Below are positions 35,129 through 43,590 of a stretch of DNA of 64,000 nt, piece after piece (the first letter of the stretch is position 1; every line of letters begins with the position of its first letter). Source of the stretch: Ktedonobacter robiniae (GTDB lineage Bacteria; Chloroflexota; Ktedonobacteria; Ktedonobacterales; Ktedonobacteraceae); contig NZ_BNJG01000001.1 of assembly GCF_016587375.1 (NCBI RefSeq), forward strand, positions 310,001-374,000, given 5' to 3'. Position numbers and translations under genes: made by a program. The notes under the pieces are model-generated. The model saw only the letters and a program-made list of their open reading frames with translations. It had not been told where the DNA came from and searched no databases.

Positions 35129-35494
35129 ATGAAATTGAACCATATCAATTTGACCGTTACCGATACCTCAGCAGCAACTCACTTTCTCGAAACATACTTT
35201 GGGTTACGTACACTAGCCGACAATCAGATGTTGACGGTGCTCACCGACGACGACAACCTGATTTTCACCTTGACAAAAGCTGGTCAGGTGAACTATCCCA
35301 ACTCGTTTCATATCGGCTTTGTCCAGGAGAATGCAGAACAAGTCAACACGATCTATCACCAACTGAAAGATGGTGGGTTTGAGATGAAACCACCACAGCG
35401 GAGTCACGCTATGCCTGGAGGAAAGTATGCCTGGAATTTTTATGTGCAAGCACCAGGCGGCTTTATGCTTGAAGTACTCACCGCAGTTGATTGA
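35129..35494 (+). CDS. VOC family protein (glyoxalase/bleomycin-resistance-like)
   Basis: 121 residues, a full two-motif VOC unit. Start M-K-L-N-H-I-N-L-T-V-T-D, metal-ligand-type residues His5 and the C-terminal Glu of F-M-L-E-V are visible, and the middle F-H-I-G-F-V strand fits the fold. Members are lyases, dioxygenases or binding proteins; the specific reaction is unknown. AAGGAG is 7 bases before the ATG. The gene is flanked by two perfect palindromes, 34956-34993 and 35523-35553. Confidence 0.87.
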   Translation: MKLNHINLTVTDTSAATHFLETYFGLRTLADNQMLTVLTDDDNLIFTLTKAGQVNYPNSFHIGFVQENAEQVNTIYHQLKDGGFEMKPPQRSHAMPGGKYAWNFYVQAPGGFMLEVLTAVD

Positions 35495-35522
35495 TCAGCT
35501 CGAGGGTAGCTGCATACTCAAA

Positions 35523-35553
35523 TGCAAGATTGATTGGTCCAATCAATCTTGCA
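35523..35553. repeat. Perfect 31-base palindrome after the VOC gene
   Basis: Fifteen-base arms (35523-35537, 35539-35553) around a single T. It starts 28 bases after the VOC stop. A further imperfect hairpin (35622-35650, CCCAAAGAGCG / CGTTCTTTGGG) lies before the permease stop. Neither has a T-run; they may act as terminators between convergent genes or be extragenic repeats. Confidence 0.6.
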
Positions 35554-35710
35554 CCCCTGGTCGAATCATCGCCACCTGGATCAGTATCTCACTGGTCTGT
35601 ACTTTTCGCTCATAGTCTTTACCCAAAGAGCGTCGAACCCGTTCTTTGGGGCTCTGCCCACTCCTCCTCCCACGTTTCCACTCTTAGGATAGAAATTGTG
35701 GCTATAGCGG

Positions 35711-36520
35711 CTATTTCAGTACACCATCCGTCAACCCCCTGATGAAATACCGTTGCAAGAATAGGAAGAGGAATACCGCTGGCAACATACTTATCAGGCA
35801 ACCCGCAGCCGCCCAGTTGACATTATTATGGTACTGAGAGAAGAAAGCCGCCAGGGCCACAGGAAAGGTTTGTACCTCTGGTTTCTGAAGGAAAAATACG
35901 GAGAACTGGTAATCGTTCCAGATAGCAAGCCCGGCCAGGATAATCACCGTTGCCGTCACAGGCTTTAAGAGGGGGAGCAGCACGTGAAAGAAAACGGTAA
36001 AGCTATTGCACCCATCAATAAGCGCGGCCTCATCTAATTCCCTCGGTATTGTGCGCAGGAAACCGGTATAGAGGAATATAGTGAGCGGCAAGAAGAACGT
36101 GACCTGAACAAGGATAATTGCCCAGTAGGTATCGATTCCGTTGATATCCACCAGGAGCTTGTACAGGCTCACCAGGATGGTGAGGCCGGGGACAATCATA
36201 GACGCAATACAGAGCGTATAGACGAAGTTATTCCAGCGGCTGGGGAAGCGTGCCAGTGGATAGGCAGCCGCGGCGCCAATAAGTACGACCAGGATCACCG
36301 ATACAACTGTAATGAGAGAGGTATTGAGTAGCGCTTGATCCAGGTGCGCACTTTGCCAGGCATTGACAAAATTGTCAAAGAACCAGTAAGTGGGGGTTAT
36401 CCACTTCGAACTGGTATCATTCGGCGACTTAAAGGCAATATTGACTAGAATAAAAAAGGGAATACTATGTATCAGGCCAATAAAGACCGTAAGCGCCCCC
36501 AGAGAGATCTTTTTCGTCAT
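35711..36520 (-). CDS. Carbohydrate ABC transporter permease, MalG/UgpE type
   Basis: 269 residues with six helices. The EAA loop E-A-A-L-I-D-G-C-N-S-F-x-x-F-F-H-V-L-L-P is where the ATPase docks. Its start overlaps the stop of the other permease gene (ATGA), so they are coupled. It is the second membrane subunit of a sugar importer whose ATPase is not in the cluster, as is common for MsiK/MalK-type shared ATPases. Confidence 0.93.
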   Translation of the reverse strand: MTKKISLGALTVFIGLIHSIPFFILVNIAFKSPNDTSSKWITPTYWFFDNFVNAWQSAHLDQALLNTSLITVVSVILVVLIGAAAAYPLARFPSRWNNFVYTLCIASMIVPGLTILVSLYKLLVDINGIDTYWAIILVQVTFFLPLTIFLYTGFLRTIPRELDEAALIDGCNSFTVFFHVLLPLLKPVTATVIILAGLAIWNDYQFSVFFLQKPEVQTFPVALAAFFSQYHNNVNWAAAGCLISMLPAVFLFLFLQRYFIRGLTDGVLK

Positions 36521-37485
36521 AGCTGCACTTCCTTTCCTCTGAGAGAGCGTAATGAGAAGATGCTGATAATGCTGATGAGAAGAAACATCACGATCCCCAT
36601 TGTTGCTGCGTACCCAGCATCCTGGCGCGCAAAGTAGAGATTGTACATCATGGTTGAGAGGGACTGCGAAGCATAGCCTGGTCCACCTTGGGTCAAGGCA
36701 ACAATGATGTCAAACAGTTTTAAGCCACCTATAATGTTGTAAACAATGCTAATAGTTACCGAAGGCATGAGAAGAGGTAGCGTCACATCTTTGAAACGAC
36801 CAAATGAGGAAGCTCCATCGAGCGCGGCAGCTTCTAAATACTCCTTGGGGATAGCTTGTAGCCCGGCGAGGTAAATCAGCATGGCAATCCCAACGTATTG
36901 ATAGGAATTGACAAAAGTGATGATCCAAACAGCGAGCGTGCCATTACTCAACCAGTCGCGTGGAGGATTGCCAAATATTTTCAGAATGTCATTGACAGCA
37001 CCACCCTCATATTGGAAGAAAAAGTAGCCAATATACCCCATAATCAGTGGGCTAATGATAATTGGAAGGTATATGATGGTGCGGACAATTCCCTGTCCGC
37101 GCACTTTGCGGTCTAAAAACAGTGCATAAGCCAGGCCAAAAATATTTTGTAGCAGGGTGCTACCCAGCCCATAAATCAGGGTATTCACAATCGTATGGAG
37201 AATGTCTGCATCAGTCAGTATGCGACGAAATTGCAACCAACCTACCCACTGCATCTCATCAGAATAGCCATCCCAGTTGGTAAAGGAGAGACGAATGCCC
37301 TGTAAAAAGGGATAGAAAATAAATACCGCTAACAGGATGAGCGCGGGCACATACATAAGGTTAACCAACCAGGTCTTTCTTTTTTTCCCCTTGTGAGCTT
37401 GTGTTACTAATCGCGGTTTTGCCAGTCGCAGTTGAGCCTGAAAACGCACTGTTAACTCCTCACTACTAGAAGCCGTGTGATACAT
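36517..37485 (-). CDS. Sugar ABC transporter permease, MalF/UgpA type
   Basis: 322 residues with about six helices and the EAA loop E-A-A-A-L-D-G-A-S-S-F-x-R-F-K-D-V-T-L-P. The ATG at 37485 has only a weak ribosome-binding site; an in-frame GTG at 37449 has GAGGAG six bases upstream and is a good alternative start. Between this gene and the binding-protein gene (37695) are two hairpins that could lower permease expression relative to the binding protein. Confidence 0.92.
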   Translation of the reverse strand: MYHTASSSEELTVRFQAQLRLAKPRLVTQAHKGKKRKTWLVNLMYVPALILLAVFIFYPFLQGIRLSFTNWDGYSDEMQWVGWLQFRRILTDADILHTIVNTLIYGLGSTLLQNIFGLAYALFLDRKVRGQGIVRTIIYLPIIISPLIMGYIGYFFFQYEGGAVNDILKIFGNPPRDWLSNGTLAVWIITFVNSYQYVGIAMLIYLAGLQAIPKEYLEAAALDGASSFGRFKDVTLPLLMPSVTISIVYNIIGGLKLFDIIVALTQGGPGYASQSLSTMMYNLYFARQDAGYAATMGIVMFLLISIISIFSLRSLRGKEVQL

Positions 37486-37508
37486 GCGTCATCCCAATTG
37501 TTGTCCAC

Positions 37509-37610
37509 GAGCTTTCCTATCTGGAAAGCTCTCTGCGAGCCCCTCCCTCCCAGGGGTCAGGATGCCAGTGGTGAAGTTGCAAACCCAACCACCGGCATCC
37601 TGATCCCTGG
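37509..37610 (-). repeat. Hairpins between sugar-binding protein and permease genes
   Basis: First: perfect 9-base stem GAGCTTTCC / GGAAAGCTC (37509-37517, 37523-37531). Second: 23-base arms (37550-37572 and 37588-37610) with two mismatches and a 15-base loop. Strong structures after a binding-protein gene often protect its mRNA or attenuate the permease genes. The first shares AGCTTTCC/GGAAAGCT with the palindrome at 34956-34993. Confidence 0.7.
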
Positions 37611-37694
37611 AACGCCAGAGACGCACGAGGAGCACAGCAAGCCAACGTAGATGTGAATATTTAGGGGTGAGCATGTTTGGCTTCAGAATCTCAA

Positions 37695-38957
37695 CTAATG
37701 AGACCCTTTAAGCCGGTCATACTCTTGTTTCAAATTCGCGGAATATTGGCTGGGCGTGATTGCCCCCGCCAGCATATTCTGTGCATTCTTACAGAGCGGG
37801 TCCCACATCCCATTGGGCAAGTAGACGCGATCAAAGTATGGATACACAGGCGTCGAACTGTACTTTTGATAGTATTGAGTCATTTCACCAAGATCCACCT
37901 GAATGCCTTGCAGTCCTGCCGGTGCCTCGCCAGTTTTCGCGAGATACTTGATATTCTCAGGCTGTGCCATGAAGTCCAGTAATTGCTTGGCTTCTTGCAG
38001 GTGAGGAGAGTCTTTCCATATCCCTAGAGTTGTTCTTTCACCACCGGCAAAACTTGGTTGATCTCCCGCAACCATGGCGGGAATAGGCATCAGCCCAAGA
38101 TGGACATTGGGGTTCACCTTCTTTGCCTCATCAACAATGTACGAGCCATAGAAGCCAAAGGCCGCTTTCCCCTGTGCCAGAGCTTGTGCCGAATCACTGT
38201 ACTTCGCGGTCAGCACATCTTTATTCAAACACCCCTTTTTCTGCAGATCCAGAAAATCCTGTGCGAGCGGCGTATAATGCGACCAATCGAAGGTACCATT
38301 GAGTAGATCTGTTGTGTAGTTCTTCTGGGGGCTGATGAGGAGTGACGTTGAAAAATAGTCGAAGTAGTTTCCTAATGGCCATGAATCCGCACCGCCGATA
38401 TGCATTGGCGTCACCTGCCCGTGACTCTTCTCATTGATCGTCTGACAGGCTGTGACAAGTTCGTCATAGGTCTCAGGGATGTCGATCCCGTATTGCTTCA
38501 AAACATCGACGTTGAACATTAGGCCTGATTTATCCTCGTCGATTGGGAGGACATAGACCTTTCCGCTGGAATCAGTAATGTTATCCTTGATGGTTGGGCT
38601 CAAATGGCTAGCCCATGGCCTATCGCGCAGATCAGCCAGGAAGTTCCCATAGCGAATCTTTGCCCATCCATGCGTCGAAAATATGTCTGGTAGATGCTTT
38701 GAGGCCATCTTCACCTTCATAATATTTTCGTAGTCCGCCCCTGGCGCGGTCACGTCAACTTTAATAGTAGGGTGCAGTTGGGTGAATTTTTGCGTAAGCG
38801 TTTCAATTGCCTGCGCTTCAGCATCTGTCACGTTTGTCTCCAGCGTCAGCGTAACAGTGCCTCCATTAGAGCCACCGCCACCTGAACCACAAGCACTCAA
38901 TAAACAGAGCAGAAGACAAAAACCTGCCATCATGGCTTGTAATGTGCGACGCCGCAT
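37695..38957 (-). CDS. Sugar-type ABC transporter substrate-binding lipoprotein
   Basis: 420 residues from the ATG at 38957 with AGGAGAGG just upstream; the longer in-frame ORF has no signal peptide and no ribosome-binding site. Signal: R-R-R, hydrophobic core and lipobox L-S-A-C23, then a Gly-rich linker. The mature part is of the SBP_bac_1 family (T-Q-K-F-T-Q-L-H-P-T-I-K-V; G-K-A-A-F-G-F-Y-G-S; D-F-M-A-Q-P-E-N). It binds an oligosaccharide or similar solute. It is first in the operon with the two permeases and divergent from a YesM/YesN-type two-component system. Confidence 0.92.
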   Translation of the reverse strand: MRRRTLQAMMAGFCLLLCLLSACGSGGGGSNGGTVTLTLETNVTDAEAQAIETLTQKFTQLHPTIKVDVTAPGADYENIMKVKMASKHLPDIFSTHGWAKIRYGNFLADLRDRPWASHLSPTIKDNITDSSGKVYVLPIDEDKSGLMFNVDVLKQYGIDIPETYDELVTACQTINEKSHGQVTPMHIGGADSWPLGNYFDYFSTSLLISPQKNYTTDLLNGTFDWSHYTPLAQDFLDLQKKGCLNKDVLTAKYSDSAQALAQGKAAFGFYGSYIVDEAKKVNPNVHLGLMPIPAMVAGDQPSFAGGERTTLGIWKDSPHLQEAKQLLDFMAQPENIKYLAKTGEAPAGLQGIQVDLGEMTQYYQKYSSTPVYPYFDRVYLPNGMWDPLCKNAQNMLAGAITPSQYSANLKQEYDRLKGSH

Positions 38958-39147
38958 AAATGCCTCTCCTGTTCTTTCCCTGGAGAGTGAGCTCAACGAG
39001 CCTGGACAGCCCATATAAACCACTGCACCTGGCTCCAGGAAATACTGGATACGCCCGCAGATGTACTCTCCAGAAAAATGTACAATAACGTTGAAGTGCC
39101 TTAAGAACTTTGTATAATAGCCACCTCTATTACTGGCCGCTTGCTTC
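38958..39147. other. Divergent control region of the sugar ABC operon and the two-component system
   Basis: No ORF is supported. This is the left part of the 432-base region between the two divergent operons and should hold the promoter and the response-regulator binding site of the sugar ABC operon. I could not single out a convincing -35/-10 pair or a repeated AraC-type site. Confidence 0.35.
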
Positions 39148-39176
39148 TTGACAACAGATAAACGATCAGCTACCAT
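39148..39176 (+). promoter_or_regulatory. Candidate promoter of the two-component operon
   Basis: TTGACA (39148-39153), 17-base spacer, TACCAT (39171-39176). It lies about 215 bases before the histidine-kinase ATG, leaving a long leader. Confidence 0.5.
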
Positions 39177-39389
39177 TCACTTCAGGACCTGATAAAAGAT
39201 TAATCCGTATTATTGTGTTTGTGTATGCTGTAAAACTACGATATGCGCGCTCATTTCTCTTCATTGGGGTAACTACTTCAGATATATTCTTGCTCACGGC
39301 ATTCCTACCCACACGTCCATACCTGGAAGAGTCATGTAGTGGCGAGAAGTCCTATGAATTGGCTGAACATCGTTTGCAAGGAAGAGGCG

Positions 39390-41138
39390 ATGAAGTTCAC
39401 AAAATCATTGCGGATGAAGCTGTCAGTCTTGTATCTGCTGACGACTGTTATACCCCTGGTCGTTATTGTTTTTGCGATGCCCAGCTATACCGAGGGGGTC
39501 ATCACCCAAGATACGCAAACCTTGACTACCGCTACATTGACAGCAGTATCGCGCAACATTGATACCTACCTCGATGACTTAGACCGCCTGACCCTGACTC
39601 CTTATCTCAATAGCGAGGTGATGTATGCGCTTAAACTCAAGGCAAGCAACGAGTATGCACACGCGACACCTTACCAGCAGCTCATCGCGGACCAGGCCTT
39701 GTATAGCACCCTTCCTAATTACCTGCGCATTACCAGAAAAGACATCTTAAACACCATTATTTTGCCACTTGATGGTTCTGTTTTTGTGGCGTCCAAATAT
39801 CCCTCCTCCAGTCCCGTTCCCAGGTATCCATTTACGAAACAGGAGTGGTATCGAAAAGCCATCCAAGCCGACGGAGACATCGTCTTTGTGAATCCACATT
39901 CGCAGGATTATCTGCTAACGTCCACCGCGACGCAGGTTTTTTCCGTCGCGCGGCTGATCAAGGACCCCGATTCCGGGCTTCCCCTGGCTGTTATAATGGC
40001 GGACGCTGACACAGTGGTATTACATGATATTGTCAACGGCATCAAACTGAATGTTAGTTCGATCATCGCCGTATTTGGTACAAACGGAAAACTTCTTTAC
40101 TCCAGTCAGCCACTCTCTACGACTGTGGAAAACGCAATAGCCCGCAGAGATTCAGGTACTCAGGGTGCCACTGATAATTACATTCCAGTCATCCAGTCTA
40201 CGGCCTCAGCGCAGTGGAAAGTCGTGATATTACTCTCACAAGCAGAAATAATCGCGAAATTGCGCTGGTTGTATATCACAGGGATTGGCTTTGCTATCGG
40301 CGCGGTCTGCATTACCCTTCTTGTATTTTTCTTTCTCTCGCGCTGGATTATCACGCCTTTCCAACATATGATTGTTGCCATGATGCAGGTGCAAGAAGGG
40401 AATCTGCACACGCGCTTTGTCACTGATGGAGAAGATGAAATCGCGCAGCTAGGGAATGCCTTTAATACGATGGTTGCGCGCTTGAATACACTCATTGAAC
40501 GCGAATACGTCGCGACATTAAATCAACGCAATGCCGAATATCATGCGCTGCAGGCGCAAATACAACCGCACTTTCTTTACAATACCCTCAATGGCTTTAT
40601 TGGCCTCAACCGTTTAGGTGAGAGAAAAACTCTGGAAAGCGCCATTATCGCGCTCAGTGGTCTGCTGCGCTATGTGCTCAATAGTGATGAGCAAGTCATC
40701 CTCAAGGAAGAGCTTCTGTTCGTAAAGCGTTACTGTGAGCTTCAGGCACTTCGCTTTCAGGGTAGATTGACTTATCACCTGCAATGTGAAGATGGGCTAG
40801 CAGACTTTATACTCCCCAAGGTTCTTTTACAACCCCTGGTCGAGAATGCCATGATTCATGGTATCGAGCCCTCGGACCTTCCATGTCACCTGAATGTCTG
40901 TGCGACAACGTTGTCAGATGAAGAGACCGGGCAACCCATGATACACATCCTGATTGAAGATGATGGAGTAGGTTTCTCTACGACTGCACAGCGTGAACGG
41001 CATGGACTTGGCCTGAACAATGTACGCGAGCGCCTGAAAATGGCTTTTGCGGCAGCCTCTCTAACGATCAACAGCCAAGTGGGTCAAGGAACACGCGTAG
41101 CTATTAAAATCCCCAGAGGCAAGGCGGTAAGTACATGA
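39390..41138 (+). CDS. Sensor histidine kinase, YesM-like
   Basis: 582 residues. Start at the ATG 39390, with AAGGAAGAGG just before; the upstream in-frame ATG at 39339 adds a non-conserved leader. TM1 at about 10-32, an extracellular Cache-type sensor (about 35-285), TM2 (about 290-315), HAMP (about 317-370), the His_kinase domain with Q-I-Q-P-H394-F-L-Y-N-T-L-N, and HATPase with P-L-V-E-N-A, D-D-G-V-G-F and G-L-G-L-x-N. It autophosphorylates on H394 and passes the phosphate to the overlapping response regulator. The divergent sugar ABC operon is the expected target. Confidence 0.94.
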   Translation: MKFTKSLRMKLSVLYLLTTVIPLVVIVFAMPSYTEGVITQDTQTLTTATLTAVSRNIDTYLDDLDRLTLTPYLNSEVMYALKLKASNEYAHATPYQQLIADQALYSTLPNYLRITRKDILNTIILPLDGSVFVASKYPSSSPVPRYPFTKQEWYRKAIQADGDIVFVNPHSQDYLLTSTATQVFSVARLIKDPDSGLPLAVIMADADTVVLHDIVNGIKLNVSSIIAVFGTNGKLLYSSQPLSTTVENAIARRDSGTQGATDNYIPVIQSTASAQWKVVILLSQAEIIAKLRWLYITGIGFAIGAVCITLLVFFFLSRWIITPFQHMIVAMMQVQEGNLHTRFVTDGEDEIAQLGNAFNTMVARLNTLIEREYVATLNQRNAEYHALQAQIQPHFLYNTLNGFIGLNRLGERKTLESAIIALSGLLRYVLNSDEQVILKEELLFVKRYCELQALRFQGRLTYHLQCEDGLADFILPKVLLQPLVENAMIHGIEPSDLPCHLNVCATTLSDEETGQPMIHILIEDDGVGFSTTAQRERHGLGLNNVRERLKMAFAAASLTINSQVGQGTRVAIKIPRGKAVST

Positions 41139-42658
41139 ACATTCTCATCGCTGACGATGAACACCTGGCACGGATGAGCTTAAAAAGCATGTTACAAGAA
41201 GCAGGTCTTCCCCTAGAAGCTATGAAAGAAGCTACCAATGGCGAGGAGCTGATCGATCTGGCTCGTCTCCACAAGCCCCTTCTTGCGTTCGTAGATATTA
41301 GAATGCCCAGGCTGAATGGTTTGGAGGCTATCAAACAGGCCAAACTTCTCTCACCGCAGACACGCTGGTTTATCCTCACAGGCTTTTCGGAGTTCCAGCA
41401 CGCCCATGACGCGTTACGTATAGGGGTCTCCGACTATCTCCTTAAACCAATTGGTCCGACAGAGATACACACGATCATAACAAAGGTCACAAGAGAACAC
41501 AGACAGCACCTGCTCGATCGCAATAAACAATTCGCTATGGATCTCACTGCTATCTATCATGGTGTTAGTCCTCTATCGCAGAAAGAACAGGATGACCTCC
41601 TGCAACATGCATGCTTCATCGGCACCATATTTTGTATTGACACGACCTTATCAGCGATAGAGAAGGCCACGCGCCAGGATTCTCTGCTCCAGACCGTACA
41701 GCCTATCATTGACGAAATGATAGTCCTTGATTTCAAAATGACGGTCTTTATGCTCTCTAATGGCGAAATAGCCTTAATTGGCACTTGGGGATCAGAAGAT
41801 GCCAATCAGGGGATGCAGCATTGCCTGAACTGCCTGTACCAGATTGAGCAAACTGTATGTCGCCCTTCTGATACCAGTTTTGACGTGACGCTGCTGCAAA
41901 CAAGCGTTTGTCCATCCTACAAAGATTTGTTCTATCAGTTCAACTGGCTACAGCAATTTTCTAGCTTGCGAGTGATTTACGGGATTGGCAAGAAAATCCA
42001 GCGACGCGACCTCTTACCCTATGCGGGTACTCCACGTTTTCTCGCTATAAGTAAGCTGGTTAGCACCTTGACTGATTACTACAGGCAAAGCATGTATGTA
42101 AACTACATGAGCACGCTCGACCGCTTCATGAAAGCATGTGTAGAAGAGCGTGCCATTGACTACGGCGTAAAGAAAAGTGTCGCGGAGTTCCTCAGCCAGA
42201 TGCTTCCCTGCCAGATTTCCCCTCAACAAGACCTTGCTGACTGGTATCAGATCTTGAAGGACTGTGGAGAACATCTCTTACATACTCAACCTCACAAGGA
42301 AGCTGTTGGCCTGGTTGAGTGGGTCATAGAGTCTATTGAGCAGGAATATCATGCCAACATTAGCATCGCTCAGATCGCTGTAAAGTTAGGAGTATCACCA
42401 AACTATTTGAGCACTCTCTTTCATAAGAAAACAGGAATGACCTTTGTAAGGTATGTAACAAAAGTTCGCATGCTCAAAGCAAAAGAACTGCTTAACAATC
42501 CTTCTTTGCAAGTCCAACAGGTTGCCGAACAGGTAGGCTACTACAGTGTGCGACACTTCACCAAAGTATTCACCGAGTTCTTTGGCTATTATCCGTCAGC
42601 CCAACGTAAAAAGCGAGACAAAAATACCACGCCTGCCCAAGTGGAACAGCAACCTTAG
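41135..42658 (+). CDS. AraC-family response regulator, YesN-like
   Basis: 507 residues. N-terminal receiver domain (about 1-120) with D54 as phosphoacceptor (F-V-D-I-R-M-P), conserved T/K at L-T-G-F and L-L-K-P. A long linker is followed by two AraC HTH motifs at about 400-500 (I-S-I-A-Q-I-A-V-K-L-G-V-S-P-N-Y-L-S and Q-Q-V-A-E-Q-V-G-Y-Y-S-V-R-H-F-T-K-V-F). The ATG overlaps the kinase stop (ATGA). It should activate transcription of the divergent sugar transporter operon. Confidence 0.94.
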   Translation: MNILIADDEHLARMSLKSMLQEAGLPLEAMKEATNGEELIDLARLHKPLLAFVDIRMPRLNGLEAIKQAKLLSPQTRWFILTGFSEFQHAHDALRIGVSDYLLKPIGPTEIHTIITKVTREHRQHLLDRNKQFAMDLTAIYHGVSPLSQKEQDDLLQHACFIGTIFCIDTTLSAIEKATRQDSLLQTVQPIIDEMIVLDFKMTVFMLSNGEIALIGTWGSEDANQGMQHCLNCLYQIEQTVCRPSDTSFDVTLLQTSVCPSYKDLFYQFNWLQQFSSLRVIYGIGKKIQRRDLLPYAGTPRFLAISKLVSTLTDYYRQSMYVNYMSTLDRFMKACVEERAIDYGVKKSVAEFLSQMLPCQISPQQDLADWYQILKDCGEHLLHTQPHKEAVGLVEWVIESIEQEYHANISIAQIAVKLGVSPNYLSTLFHKKTGMTFVRYVTKVRMLKAKELLNNPSLQVQQVAEQVGYYSVRHFTKVFTEFFGYYPSAQRKKRDKNTTPAQVEQQP

Positions 42659-42665
42659 TTTTTTT

Positions 42666-43196
42666 TCATGAAGGCTTCTTGACGGCTTCTATGCAGAGCT
42701 CAATACGCGTGTCGTATCCGACAAGAGAGATGCCCATGTCCAAGACCTGGTTGAAGTGCATACCAAACATGCGCCGGTCGATGGTAGCAACTGAGAGGAG
42801 GCCAAGTCGCCAGCCATTGCTAAAAGGATCGCGTGCGTAACCATTGAAATCTGTTTGAAAACTGACAGTACGCGTAATACCATGTAGGGTCAGATTACCA
42901 ATGATAACGCAGCTTTTGGAGGTAGTGCGCCTGACCCGTGTGCTCTCAAAGGTAATTGTAGGATATTGCTCGACGTTAAAGAAATCAGCAGAGCGCAGAT
43001 GTATATCTCTCTGCTCAGTACCTGTTGTGAGGCTGGCCGTGTTGACCGATGCTTTGACCCAAGAATTTTCCGGTTCCTGGGTATCCAGATAAATACTTCC
43101 CTGTACCTCGCTAAATCGTCCTTTGACAACATTAATCATCAGATGTTTCACGGAAAATTCAACGAGCGTGTGATAAGGATCAATGTCCCAGTACAT
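42666..43196 (-). CDS. YceI family protein
   Basis: 176 residues from the ATG at 43196 with GTAGGAG seven bases before it; an earlier in-frame start adds a non-family leader. Typical YceI: W-D-I-D-P-Y-H-T-L-V-E-F-S-V-K-H-L, later F-F-N-V-E-Q-Y-P-T-I-T-F-E-S, and L-T-L-H-G-I-T-R-T-V. The family forms lipocalin-like barrels that bind polyisoprenoid lipids. No signal peptide is visible, so it is predicted to be intracellular. It converges with the response-regulator gene. Confidence 0.92.
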   Translation of the reverse strand: MYWDIDPYHTLVEFSVKHLMINVVKGRFSEVQGSIYLDTQEPENSWVKASVNTASLTTGTEQRDIHLRSADFFNVEQYPTITFESTRVRRTTSKSCVIIGNLTLHGITRTVSFQTDFNGYARDPFSNGWRLGLLSVATIDRRMFGMHFNQVLDMGISLVGYDTRIELCIEAVKKPS

Positions 43197-43384
43197 AGAG
43201 ATACTCCTACAAAAATGGTCAAACTCCACAAAGTGTAGATACGTGCGTGAGAGAGGAGAGATCGTTCCCTTCTTCTTACTTCGTCTCTTCAGCCTGGGTA
43301 TATCACATGTTTAGCAATTGTGTCGCTTTAAAAGCGGTGCCATTTGATGATAGCCCACGCCTACCGCCACGAACGCCAGGTAAT

Positions 43385-43413
43385 CGGTCGCAATATTTAA
43401 ATATCTGCGACCG
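43385..43413. repeat. Near-perfect 29-base palindrome in an intergenic region
   Basis: CGGTCGCA and TGCGACCG (43385-43392, 43406-43413) flank the self-complementary core ATATTTAAATAT plus one C. It lies in the 394-base gap between YceI and the kinase/ATPase fusion gene, in which no other feature was found. It may be a repeated extragenic palindrome or a binding site. Confidence 0.6.
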
Positions 43414-43590
43414 GAACCCCTTCTTTCTCAGCTTACTCATTTAATTTTTCGTGTTGCAACTCATTGTTGCCACCCATTATAGAATAGAAGCGTGAAGGCA
43501 TTGTGAATACTCGCAAAGCACTGGTGATAGTTTTGTAATGTTCATAGGATATTCTTGTGATGATAACTCTATCCTGAAGCGAGGAGCGTT

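Noticed and set aside
34902..35132. Plus-strand ORF of 76 codons before the VOC gene
   Set aside because: Runs through the exact 38-base palindrome and into the VOC ribosome-binding site; no similarity and no own ribosome-binding site.
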